Positions 23,562 through 32,335 of a stretch of 64,000 nt of DNA are shown here, piece after piece. Below the pieces are notes generated by a model. It did no database searches, had not been told where the DNA came from, and was given only the letters and a program-made list of their open reading frames with translations. The translations under genes were made by a program, and so were the position numbers. Each line of letters starts with the position of its first letter. Position 1 is the stretch's first letter. Origin of the DNA: a virus; the IMG/VR virus record IMGVR_UViG_3300042465_003568, positions 1 to 64,000 of that record; one strand, 5' to 3'.

Positions 23562-25452
23562 TTAAAATTTCAATTGCTTTAAACCATAGCATTTTTGCAA
23601 ACTTCTCATCGTGTAAAGGAGACATATTCAAAAATATTATACCTGTTATTAATTTTACTTTCTCTAAATCAAAGCCATTCTCTATAAGCCAGCTTTCATA
23701 ATACTCTCTAAATTCATATAGGTCTTCACTAACAAAATAATTGTAAGTAACTGCTGTAGAGCCTTCATGAAGAGTAACAGCGTTTTCCTGTTTCATCATA
23801 TCATACGGTATAATAGTACCGCCATACAACTTAGCTAAGTCGTAATAAATGTCTCCGCCTTTTGTTGATCCGCCAAAGGACTCTCTCCAATCAATATAAG
23901 TAAATTTACTCATACGATTATCCCAAAGTATATTATCGAACTGTAAGTCTCCGTGGAATAGAGTATAAAGAGGATTCTCGTAAAATTGTTTTGTATCAAT
24001 CTTACTTGTAATACTATCTATTGAAGGATATTGTTTACCGTTAATAATAAACTTCTGATTAAAATAACTTGCTCCAAACCTATCTAAAAAAGCTGCTATT
24101 CTTTCTGTAGTTTTCTTACCGTAAAACTTATCAAATAGTTCTGTATCACCGTCATACTTTTCACTCTTAATAATAATAGTCTTTAGCTTATCTAAAAACT
24201 TCTTATAGGTATAAAATGAATTGTAACGGTAGAGTGTATCTCCTGATTCCCAATCGTAGCCTATAAAGTTATCTGTCCATTTAAAGTTAGATGGAATTAA
24301 GCTCTGCAATGCTTCTGCTCGTTTTACTTTGTTAAGATTTATTTCTACACTAGGTGTAAATTTCATAAAGCTACTTCCTTTATAAGTAATCTCTCCTGTA
24401 GTCTTAGCTAAAGATAAAGGAGTGTCTCCGAAATACTCTTTAGCTCTTTCTAAGTCATCTAAGTTACCTGTATCTAACCATTTTAATTCTTTAGCTTTAA
24501 AGGTAGGATACACAGATGGAGTACTAAACGCAGAAACAATCTCGTTGTTCTCTCCTAACTCTTTCCAGAAGATGCCGTAATCCCAAATACTAGCCAAGCC
24601 AATGAAAGCATTATCATATCCATTTACGTCCTTATTGGCAAAATTTGTAATAGTACCTTCCTTATTTGCTTCTAAAGTAGCGTACTTTTCAGGATAGCTT
24701 GTAGGATGAACTCCTAACCAGTTTCCGTCTAAGTGAGGTACTTTACCTTCTATTAAACAATCTACCACCGTAAAGTAGAAAGGACGTTGGAGATGCTGTT
24801 TACATTGTAGAGCCGAGTAGCCAGGGCCTGAATTTTCTCCTTCGTATTTATCTATTTCGACAAATGTAAATTTATGATCTGGATATGCTAGTTGACAGTA
24901 TTGTTGTAACTCTACTCCTTTGTATCCTAGCGCTACTACGAAATCATACTCTTTAGGAAATTTTTCTATAATATGAGAGATAATAGCTTTATTGTTAATA
25001 GGAAGCATACCCTTATTAACGTTCTCTGTAAGACCTTTCAATCTAGTTCCTAAACCAGCAGCTAGTATTAATACAGCCGGAGTTTTATGCTCTGCTTCTA
25101 CTTTACCATCCGCTCTATTAAACTCATCGTCAATTCTAAATACATCATCTACATGCGGTGTAGATACTTCCTGTAAAATAATATCTGTAATAGCTATCAC
25201 TCTATGCTTCTTAGGAGGTGTCACGTTAAAGAACTCTCCACCTCTCATTATTTTTTTCTCTACAACTCCTTCATCGTTTTCTAACCATACTTCAGCTTCG
25301 CCTGAAATAATGTAATTTGTTTCTTTTTTAAACTCATGATACTGGAAGGAAGTTTTATAACCAGCATTGATATAAATTCTCTTATAACAATAGGCATCGT
25401 TTAATTCAAGCCATTCTTCTTTACCCCAAGGTTTGTGAACTACTTTATACAT
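23545..25452 (-). CDS. Cupin - sugar nucleotidyltransferase - kinase fusion
   Basis: 635 residues in three parts. Residues 1-115 form a cupin like the C-terminal domain of type II mannose-6-phosphate isomerase (VVHKPWGKEEWL, FQYHEFKKETNYIISGEAEV). Residues about 125-350 form a nucleotidyltransferase: LILAAGLGTRLKGLTENVNK (about 128-147) is the GxGTRxxxxT...K signature. Residues about 365-635 form a choline-kinase/APH-type kinase: LFHGDLQFDNILWD (about 505-518) and TYIDWRES. Together it could phosphorylate a sugar, alcohol or choline and then activate it with a nucleotide. This order is unusual; the neighbours are AroE-like and a GT8-like enzyme. Confidence 0.75.
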   Translation of the reverse strand: MYKVVHKPWGKEEWLELNDAYCYKRIYINAGYKTSFQYHEFKKETNYIISGEAEVWLENDEGVVEKKIMRGGEFFNVTPPKKHRVIAITDIILQEVSTPHVDDVFRIDDEFNRADGKVEAEHKTPAVLILAAGLGTRLKGLTENVNKGMLPINNKAIISHIIEKFPKEYDFVVALGYKGVELQQYCQLAYPDHKFTFVEIDKYEGENSGPGYSALQCKQHLQRPFYFTVVDCLIEGKVPHLDGNWLGVHPTSYPEKYATLEANKEGTITNFANKDVNGYDNAFIGLASIWDYGIFWKELGENNEIVSAFSTPSVYPTFKAKELKWLDTGNLDDLERAKEYFGDTPLSLAKTTGEITYKGSSFMKFTPSVEINLNKVKRAEALQSLIPSNFKWTDNFIGYDWESGDTLYRYNSFYTYKKFLDKLKTIIIKSEKYDGDTELFDKFYGKKTTERIAAFLDRFGASYFNQKFIINGKQYPSIDSITSKIDTKQFYENPLYTLFHGDLQFDNILWDNRMSKFTYIDWRESFGGSTKGGDIYYDLAKLYGGTIIPYDMMKQENAVTLHEGSTAVTYNYFVSEDLYEFREYYESWLIENGFDLEKVKLITGIIFLNMSPLHDEKFAKMLWFKAIEILNEYCK

Positions 25453-25464
25453 CTTAAAAATTTA

Positions 25465-26424
25465 TTAATTAAAGAATCCTTTGCATGCACATTCTTCTTC
25501 GAAGAATTTAATAGTGTCTGCATTGAATAAATGCTTTTTATACACCTCTGTTATATTATCAAAGTCTTCTTTCGGTCTACCGTGTAGTCCTTCTGCAATA
25601 TGCCATACTTTAATATGCTTATGATCGGGAGTAAATAACTTACCTTCTTTAACATACCAATTTCTAATATAAGACTGTCCAGGATTATTCATTGCTATCT
25701 GAAAAATAATACCTGATTGGTCCACTCCTTTAGCTTTTACATTATAAACAACATCAGATAAAATATAAGGACCGTCTAATACTTTAGATGTAAATCCGCT
25801 ATCTTGCATTGTAAATAATTGGTTTATAGCTCCTTGCTCTCCAAAGTCTGTAGGATGCGTAAAACATAACTCAACAGACTTCTCTAAAGCTTTTAAATTA
25901 TTAAAGCACATAACTCCTGTATTGATATTTACAACCTCTTTAACTTGAGTACCGTCTTCATACTCTAATACATAAGAAGGAGGAGTCCAGTATTTAGTTG
26001 TTTCAAACCTATTATAGTTCATCGAGAGTAACATATCAGTCTCGTCGTCTTCCAACATTTCTGTAAGTCTTGAAGTAGTAATGGTGTCAATATCTATAAT
26101 AATTAACTTATCTGCTTTATAATACTGTGCTGCTGCTAGAGCTAAGATTAGTTTCTGTACAACAGCGCTATTAACGAACTTGATATCACCAAAAAGCTTA
26201 AAGTACTCCTCTAAGTTATTATCATCAATAAAAATAGTCTCTACGTCTGGATGCCATTTTTTAAAGCTAGCTACTGCACATTTTGCATACTCATCGTATC
26301 TACTTTGATCGTTCCCGTAAAGTAACCCCAACTCTGTATACTCTTTTACCTCTTGTACTCGGTCCATAAACTTTTCCGTAGTAACATTGCTAAATACTGC
26401 TAAAGTCTTTTTTCTTTCTAACAT
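25465..26424 (-). CDS. GT8-like glycosyltransferase
   Basis: 319 residues. KLIIIDIDTITTSRL (about 105-119) has the DxD metal motif at the end of a hydrophobic strand, and NINTGVMCFNN (about 163-173) is the GT8-type NxGVM segment. KVWHIAEGLHGRP near 277-289 resembles the family's final metal/UDP-binding His region. It would transfer a hexose from UDP-sugar. It lies two bases after the mutase gene. Confidence 0.65.
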   Translation of the reverse strand: MLERKKTLAVFSNVTTEKFMDRVQEVKEYTELGLLYGNDQSRYDEYAKCAVASFKKWHPDVETIFIDDNNLEEYFKLFGDIKFVNSAVVQKLILALAAAQYYKADKLIIIDIDTITTSRLTEMLEDDETDMLLSMNYNRFETTKYWTPPSYVLEYEDGTQVKEVVNINTGVMCFNNLKALEKSVELCFTHPTDFGEQGAINQLFTMQDSGFTSKVLDGPYILSDVVYNVKAKGVDQSGIIFQIAMNNPGQSYIRNWYVKEGKLFTPDHKHIKVWHIAEGLHGRPKEDFDNITEVYKKHLFNADTIKFFEEECACKGFFN

Positions 26425-26425
26425 A

Positions 26426-27535
26426 TTATTTATTGTTTATTTTATCTACAAAGTTTAAAGCGGAGTCTATAACTTGATGCATATCGTAGTACTTATACTC
26501 TGCTAGTCTACCTCCAAAAATAACATTTTTTTCTTTATCTGCCAACTGCTTATACTTTAAGTATTTAGTATTATTTTCTAAATCGTTTACAGGGTACATT
26601 GGCTCTGTTTCTTCTGGTTTATACTCTGTGGGATATTCCCAAGTTAGGTAAGTCTTATCTGATTCTGTATTTTCGAAATGTTTATGTTCTATTACTCTTG
26701 TATGAGATGATTCACTATCGGTATAGTTCATTACAGCTGTTCCTTGATAATTTCTATCATCAAGTATATGATGCTCAAATCTAGTAGTCTTATATTCTAA
26801 ATCTCCGAACTTGTACTTATAAAAAGTATCTATAGGTCCTGTATAGATTACTGTATCGTATTCAAAATCAAACTCACTAGTAAAGTAATCATAATCTAAT
26901 CGCACGTCTACTCCTTCTAACAGCTTTTCAAATATTTGAGTATACCCTCCTATCGGAATGCCTTGATACTTATCGTTAAAGTAGTTATTATCATAGTTAA
27001 AGCGAACTGGAAGGCGTTTAATTATTTCTTTAGGAAGTTGGGTGCAAGGCTTTCTCCATTGTTTTTCTGTATAGCCTTTAATTAATTTTTCGTAAACATC
27101 TACTCCAACTAACTTGATAGCTTGTTCTTCTAAGTTAGTAGGCTCTCCTATATGTTTACTTTGTTGTCTTATACGCATTTCAGCTTGATTAGGATGTGTA
27201 ACATTCCATAGCTTAGAGAAGGTCCACATATTAAAAGGAAGAGAGTAAATCTCTCCGTTATAGTTAGCAACTGGTCTATAAGTAAAATTATTAAACTTTA
27301 CAAACTGGTTAATCCACTTCCATACCTTTTCGTTAGAGGTATGAAATATATGTGGACCATAAACATGAACGTTAATTCCTTCTACATTTTTTGTATAGCA
27401 ATTTCCGCCTATGTGATCTCTTTTCTCAATTACTAAGACTTTGTAGTCTTTTTTAGTTAATTCATGAGCACAAATAGCTCCAAAGAAACCAGCTCCAACT
27501 ATTAGATAATCATATTTGTTTTCTGATCCACTCAT
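26426..27535 (-). CDS. glf: UDP-galactopyranose mutase
   Basis: 369 residues, the usual size. The FAD motif VGAGFFGAICAHEL is at about 13-26, then VIEKRDHIGGNCYT (35-48). HVYGPHIFHTSN (about 56-67) is the mutase signature; GYTEKQWRKP and LPVRFNYDNNYF contain flavin- and substrate-contacting residues. The enzyme interconverts UDP-galactopyranose and UDP-galactofuranose, supplying Galf for the glycan. It overlaps the epimerase gene by 26 bases. Confidence 0.9.
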   Translation of the reverse strand: MSGSENKYDYLIVGAGFFGAICAHELTKKDYKVLVIEKRDHIGGNCYTKNVEGINVHVYGPHIFHTSNEKVWKWINQFVKFNNFTYRPVANYNGEIYSLPFNMWTFSKLWNVTHPNQAEMRIRQQSKHIGEPTNLEEQAIKLVGVDVYEKLIKGYTEKQWRKPCTQLPKEIIKRLPVRFNYDNNYFNDKYQGIPIGGYTQIFEKLLEGVDVRLDYDYFTSEFDFEYDTVIYTGPIDTFYKYKFGDLEYKTTRFEHHILDDRNYQGTAVMNYTDSESSHTRVIEHKHFENTESDKTYLTWEYPTEYKPEETEPMYPVNDLENNTKYLKYKQLADKEKNVIFGGRLAEYKYYDMHQVIDSALNFVDKINNK

Positions 27536-28532
27536 AAGTATGTATTAAACCTTCGTACAATGAGTAATTTGGTACCCAATCTAATTTCTCTTCAATTAAT
27601 TTATTATCAGAATTCCTACCTCTAACTCCTGTAGGCCCTGGAATATTCTTAATAGTTATTTTCTTACCGCTAATATCTATTGCATATTGAGCTAATTCAT
27701 TAATAGTAACCATCTCTTCACTTCCAATGTTAACTGGTCCTTCGAAGTCTGATCTTATTAACTTTAGTACACCTTTAACACACTCATCTACGTATAAAAA
27801 GCTTCTAGTCTGCAAACCATCACCCCATACTTCAATCTCACCTCCCTCTAAAGTTTCTGCAACTTTACGGCATATAGCAGCAGGTGCTTTTTCTTTGCCT
27901 CCTTTATATGTACCTTCTGGTCCAAATATATTATGGAATCTAGCTATACGAACTTCTAAGCCGTAGTTTCTAGCAAATGCTAAGTACAACCTCTCACTAA
28001 ATAATTTTTCCCATCCATACTCTGAATCTGGATTAGCTGGATAAGCTGAACTCTCTTCGCAGTTTGGATTCTCAGGATTTAACTGATTATGTTCAGGATA
28101 CATACAAGCAGATGAGCTATAGAATACACGCTTTACTTTGTGTCTTACAGCTGCTTCAACAACATTTAAATTAATTGTAGCAGAGTTATGCATTACATTA
28201 GCATCATTCTCACCTGTAAAAATATATCCTGCACCACCCATATCGGCTGCTAATTGATATACTTCATCCCATTGCATATGCTGTATAAACGGACGAGGTG
28301 ATTGAATAGAGTACTCTAAAGGATATTCTCCGTTATTCGATTCCAATAGCATAATATTATTTACTACTCTAGGATCTCTTAAGTCGCCAATAACAAAGTC
28401 ATCAGCTGCTGTTTTAGAAAACTCAGGATACTTTAAGTCTACACCGCGAACCCAAAATCCTTCCTCTTTTAATTTTCTTACTAAATGTGAGCCAATGAAT
28501 CCACCAGCTCCTAATACTAATGCTGTTTTCAT
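27510..28532 (-). CDS. GDP-mannose 3,5-epimerase-like SDR
   Basis: 340 residues. LGAGGFIGSHLVRKL is the NAD motif, followed by FWVRGVDLKYPEFS. AADMGGAGYIFTG (about 92-104) corresponds to the ADMGGMGFI signature of GDP-mannose 3,5-epimerases. SSSACMYPEHNQ, EYGWEKLFSERL and RFHNIFGPEGTYKGGKEKAP also match the family closely. The reaction would give GDP-L-galactose (and gulose). It pairs with the GT10-like domain, since fucose-type transferases use GDP-L-sugars. Confidence 0.8.
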   Translation of the reverse strand: MKTALVLGAGGFIGSHLVRKLKEEGFWVRGVDLKYPEFSKTAADDFVIGDLRDPRVVNNIMLLESNNGEYPLEYSIQSPRPFIQHMQWDEVYQLAADMGGAGYIFTGENDANVMHNSATINLNVVEAAVRHKVKRVFYSSSACMYPEHNQLNPENPNCEESSAYPANPDSEYGWEKLFSERLYLAFARNYGLEVRIARFHNIFGPEGTYKGGKEKAPAAICRKVAETLEGGEIEVWGDGLQTRSFLYVDECVKGVLKLIRSDFEGPVNIGSEEMVTINELAQYAIDISGKKITIKNIPGPTGVRGRNSDNKLIEEKLDWVPNYSLYEGLIHTYEWIRKQI

Positions 28533-29516
28533 TTATATAAAATTTAATATTTTAAACATTTTTCTTTTCCAAGAATCTAATGAATACTCCTTATTATAAT
28601 AGTGTTTTGCATCTTCACTACATCTATGATAAAAGCTTTTATCTTCAACAAGTCTTTTAGCTAATTGTCTTGCTGACTCTACATCGGCTATGTCCACAGC
28701 TAAGTCTTTTTGACACCGCATTTGAGTATCAACTTCTATATTTCCTATGCATGGTATACCTAAGTAAGAACAGTTTAAAACGAAAGTACCTGCTGCTACT
28801 GTTGGCATTAAGTGTACTGCATATTTAAAGGTACTTAATTGCTGAATCCATTCTGTCCACATTACTCTAGGTAAGGGTAGTATTAATTGATCTTCCAGGA
28901 TTTTCTTAGCATGAGAAGTTTGTCCCCAAATAGGTACTTGAAATTCTTGAGCTACTACGTAGCTTTCAAACCCTCCATACCATCTTGCAAAGTTACCTCC
29001 TATGATAGCTTTATCTTCAGGCTTCCATTCTACATTTAGAATAGTATCTTCTATCATTAAGCTAGGAATAGTTTTAATAGGAGTATTAGGAACTAAACCC
29101 GCGTAATACTTTACATCACTATTATTGTGAGCAAATATCATATCAACTGATGTAAGCATATTATAGAAATGGATCTGGTCTGATATCTCTAGCTCAGTAA
29201 ACATCCAATGAGGACCTTCCTGTACGTAATATACTTTTTTATTATTAGCTTTTAACTTAAGTAGCCAATCACTAGCAAGTAATTGAGAATGAGGATTAGG
29301 TATGTCACCTAACTTAACTCCTATAGTACTGTAATTAATTTGTCCTTTTGGAAAGATGATGAAAACATGATCATATTCCTGAATCTCTGCATAATGGTAA
29401 AGATGTCTGTGATCTGCATCTAGTGCATACATCCAAGCAAACTCTGTCCTCATATTATAATGATCTACAGGAATCTTTCCTTCAAAACCCATCTCAGTTA
29501 AAAAAGCTATTTTCAT
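28533..29516 (-). CDS. Glycosyltransferase, GT-B type
   Basis: 327 residues beginning MKIAFLTEMGFEGK. The C-terminal half has AIIGGNFARWYGGFES and HLMPTVAAGTFVLNCSYLGI (about 236-255), resembling the donor-binding region of GT-B enzymes; a clear E-x7-E is not visible. The family is uncertain (GT1/GT4-like). The position between GDP-mannose epimerase and RfbH-like genes supports a glycan role. Confidence 0.6.
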   Translation of the reverse strand: MKIAFLTEMGFEGKIPVDHYNMRTEFAWMYALDADHRHLYHYAEIQEYDHVFIIFPKGQINYSTIGVKLGDIPNPHSQLLASDWLLKLKANNKKVYYVQEGPHWMFTELEISDQIHFYNMLTSVDMIFAHNNSDVKYYAGLVPNTPIKTIPSLMIEDTILNVEWKPEDKAIIGGNFARWYGGFESYVVAQEFQVPIWGQTSHAKKILEDQLILPLPRVMWTEWIQQLSTFKYAVHLMPTVAAGTFVLNCSYLGIPCIGNIEVDTQMRCQKDLAVDIADVESARQLAKRLVEDKSFYHRCSEDAKHYYNKEYSLDSWKRKMFKILNFI

Positions 29517-30826
29517 AATCTGTTAATAAATCTATCTAGAATAATTTCTATATAATCAATTTTATCTTTATCAATAACCGGAGATGTTCCTAAGAAGAAT
29601 GTATCTGTTGTAACTTTTCTTGCAACCGGATACTTCGTAAGTACTTCTTGTGGATCCATAAGTCCTTCATAAGCGGGTTGAAGCATAATATTACCTGCGA
29701 AGTAAGGTCTAGTTTGTACTTTATTTGCTTCAAAGAATTGACAGATATCTGATCTTTTGAATGGTGCTCCATCTCTAACTGTTATTGGAAAAGCAAACCA
29801 ATCAACATCAGCTCCTGGTTGTGCTTCATGTAAATGAAAATATTGTTTATACTTACTAAAGGCAGCAAATAGATTTTTGTAATTCTCTCTACGCTTTTGT
29901 CCTATTTCTTCAAGCTTCTCCATTTGAACTAATGCGATTGATGCTTGGAGCTCAATAGGTTTCAAATTATAACCTATTTCTTCATAAACATATTTGTGAT
30001 CAAACAAATCATTTGGCAGCGATGGTAGCCATGTATTGAAGCGACAACCGCAAGATCCTTTCTCTAATAGGTTTTGTTTGCCTATACAATAACAGCCTCT
30101 ACCCCACTCTCTAAAGCTACGAATAATTCTTTCGGTATTCTCATCTTTACATGCAACAAAACCACCTTCACCCATAGTCATATGATGTGCTGGATAGAAT
30201 GAGCAACTTGCTAATTCGCCGAATGATCCTAAAGGTTTTCCTTCATAGTATGATCCTAAAGCATCACAACAATCTTCTAATAGGATTAGTTTATACTTCT
30301 CAACTATTTCCATCAATCTATTTATATTAGGAGGATTTCCTAATACGTGAGCAAATGTAATTATTTTAACATCTGGATTGTCTATACAAGCTTTTTCTAC
30401 TTGGTCTAGATCTAAGTTTAATGTTTCTAATTCGATGTCTACAAACACAGGAGTAAATCCTACTTGTAAAATAGGATTGATTGTTGTTGGAAAACCTGCG
30501 ATAGGTGTAATTACTTTTGTGCCTTTAGGAAGATTTAAACCTCTCTTAGAAGTCAATGCTAACATCATAAGTAAGTTAGCGCTAGATCCTGAATTGGTCA
30601 ACAGTCCATAATCTTTACCAAACTTCTTTGGGAATTTAGTTTCAAACTTATTTGCATCAGCACCTAATACAAGCCACTCACTAAGTAAGCTTTTAACTGC
30701 TGCTACATATTCTTTAGAATCAAAGTAAGGTCCTGCATACTGTACCCAATCTTCACCAGCTTTCCAAGTTTTTTCTTTATGTTTTTCATTAATGAACTTC
30801 TCTACTAATTCTAATAGTTCTTTCAT
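29513..30826 (-). CDS. rfbH: RfbH-like nucleotide-sugar 3-dehydratase
   Basis: 437 residues, DegT/DnrJ fold. LLTNSGSSANLLMMLAL (about 75-91) binds PLP phosphate and LLEDCCDALGSYYEGK (about 179-194) has the PLP Asp. FYPAHHMTMGEGG (about 208-220) has His where aminotransferases have the Lys, which marks 3-dehydratases. CYCIGKQNLLEKGSCGCRF (about 245-263) matches the four-Cys [2Fe-2S] site of RfbH/DdhC. The enzyme removes the 3-hydroxyl of a 4-keto-6-deoxyhexose nucleotide. A TATATTTAA box lies upstream, so it may open the main cluster transcript. Confidence 0.85.
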   Translation of the reverse strand: MKELLELVEKFINEKHKEKTWKAGEDWVQYAGPYFDSKEYVAAVKSLLSEWLVLGADANKFETKFPKKFGKDYGLLTNSGSSANLLMMLALTSKRGLNLPKGTKVITPIAGFPTTINPILQVGFTPVFVDIELETLNLDLDQVEKACIDNPDVKIITFAHVLGNPPNINRLMEIVEKYKLILLEDCCDALGSYYEGKPLGSFGELASCSFYPAHHMTMGEGGFVACKDENTERIIRSFREWGRGCYCIGKQNLLEKGSCGCRFNTWLPSLPNDLFDHKYVYEEIGYNLKPIELQASIALVQMEKLEEIGQKRRENYKNLFAAFSKYKQYFHLHEAQPGADVDWFAFPITVRDGAPFKRSDICQFFEANKVQTRPYFAGNIMLQPAYEGLMDPQEVLTKYPVARKVTTDTFFLGTSPVIDKDKIDYIEIILDRFINRL

Positions 30827-30889
30827 AACTATATTATTTGTGATCTTTATTAAATATAAAAAATTTTTTGTTTCATTTAAAATTAATCT

Positions 30890-31507
30890 TTATAGTATAG
30901 AGTATAATTCATTTTGGTACTCTTGCCTTTTTATAGTTTTATGATGAATGATGCAATATTCTTCATCGAAAGGAAAAAATGAATACTTTGTATGCCCGAC
31001 TAAAACCTCATGAACCTTGTTAGCCCAATTGATCTTGGGTGAGTTCTGGAGAATTCTTGGTTGTAGGTCTGGAAAATTTACCCAACCTTTCTCATTTACA
31101 TTCCACTTCCACTGATTTATATGCTCTTTAGTTATTCCTTCTACGGTATTTATTCTTGCTAGTAAAAAAACTTCTACAGTAGGATTCTCATTTAGTATCA
31201 AGTGTAGATTTTGTATGAACTCTTCTTTGAAGTATTCATCAGCATCAATTTGAAATATCCAATCTCCTAAGCAATTCTTTTTAAGATTGTTTTTGAATTG
31301 ACCAAAGTTTCCTTTCAAAGGATATTCAATAAGCTTGATTTGATTTTTAAATTTATCAATTACTTCATAGACTTCCTTGGTAGTATTTCCTAGATCAGCT
31401 TGAACTACGATCTCATCCTCAGGTCTTTTATTATTTGCTAATAGAGTCAATAATCTATTTAATTCCTCATGCTCATAGCATACAGGAATAGCGTATGAAA
31501 TTTTCAT
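30890..31507 (-). CDS. GT2-family glycosyltransferase, short
   Basis: 205 residues beginning MKISYAIPVCYEHEELNRLL; NFGQFKNNLKKNCLGDWIFQ lies before QIDADEYFKEEF (about 88-99), the DxD metal motif. HHKTIKRQ near the end may be the final His motif. The length fits compact GT2 enzymes of the LPS-core beta-glucosyltransferase type. It is separated by 63 AT-rich bases from the downstream RfbH-like gene. Confidence 0.75.
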   Translation of the reverse strand: MKISYAIPVCYEHEELNRLLTLLANNKRPEDEIVVQADLGNTTKEVYEVIDKFKNQIKLIEYPLKGNFGQFKNNLKKNCLGDWIFQIDADEYFKEEFIQNLHLILNENPTVEVFLLARINTVEGITKEHINQWKWNVNEKGWVNFPDLQPRILQNSPKINWANKVHEVLVGHTKYSFFPFDEEYCIIHHKTIKRQEYQNELYSIL

Positions 31508-31512
31508 AACAT

Positions 31513-31965
31513 TTAGTTTAGTTGCACATCAAAGAATCCAATATAGTCACATGCTTCAAAATAATCTTTACCAAAGTTTTGAAGTGTTTTAGAATCTGAC
31601 TTGGATGTCTTTCCTTTAAACCTAGTGCTTTCTTTTTCCTCTTCTGTAAGTGAAACAGATTTGATAGCACTCCACTGCCAATCATCTTTAGAAGATCCAT
31701 TAGCAAACACCGTGCCTTTGCCTTCTAGATTAATGATATGAGGATACCAAACTCTTCCTTCTTCGTCTACGTGTTTAATGTCTTTATATAACTCTGGAAG
31801 TTCTTTCTCATACTCATTGAAGTCAAATTCACCTTGACGCATTAAGTCACTTGTTTGAAAACCACAATTAAAACAAACATATGAATTGTGAAATTCATTT
31901 ATAGGTATTACGTAGCAAGATTCTTGAACCCCACATTTAGGGCATGTTATTAAATTATCAGTCAT
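31513..31965 (-). CDS. Zinc-ribbon phage protein
   Basis: 150 residues from ATG 31965 (MTDNLITCPKCGVQES); a longer frame upstream would run through the previous gene. CPKC (8-11) and CFNC (about 31-34) form a zinc ribbon; the rest is acidic with WQWSAIKSVSLTEEEKE. Similar zinc-ribbon proteins occur in large phages without known role. The start overlaps the stop of the upstream gene by 8 bases. Confidence 0.65.
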   Translation of the reverse strand: MTDNLITCPKCGVQESCYVIPINEFHNSYVCFNCGFQTSDLMRQGEFDFNEYEKELPELYKDIKHVDEEGRVWYPHIINLEGKGTVFANGSSKDDWQWSAIKSVSLTEEEKESTRFKGKTSKSDSKTLQNFGKDYFEACDYIGFFDVQLN

Positions 31966-32335
31966 TGAGTTGTTGTTTTTTATTTTTACTTTCTGCACTA
32001 CTATTTGTATAATATCCAAAACCGTCTGGGTAATTAGTATAATGCCAAGCTGCCATTTTATCATTCCAGACCATAGATGTATGAGTATTCGAGACTCCTA
32101 AAGATCCTGATGTATTTAAAGATCCTGATGTGTTCATAGATCCATTTAGTGGTATGTTGCTTATTGGATTAGGTGTATGATACCAATCATCCCAAGCCTC
32201 TTTATCTTCGTCATATGAATCTTCTACGCCACTTAGTGCATCTTTAATTCTATTCCATTGTTTAGGAGTTGCAGTTAAGCCTTCACAAGCTTCTGTAAAA
32301 CCTTTTAGCCATAATACAAATTCTATACTATTCAT
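31958..32335 (-). CDS. Hypothetical phage protein with Ser/Gly/Asn repeats
   Basis: 125 residues. The N-terminal IEFVLWLKGFTEACE...TPKQWNRIKDAL pattern (about 4-35) is common in small tailed-phage proteins. The middle has a short repeat (NTSGSLNTSGSLG, about 68-81). No function known. It is coupled to both neighbours (1-base and 8-base overlaps). Confidence 0.65.
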   Translation of the reverse strand: MNSIEFVLWLKGFTEACEGLTATPKQWNRIKDALSGVEDSYDEDKEAWDDWYHTPNPISNIPLNGSMNTSGSLNTSGSLGVSNTHTSMVWNDKMAAWHYTNYPDGFGYYTNSSAESKNKKQQLND

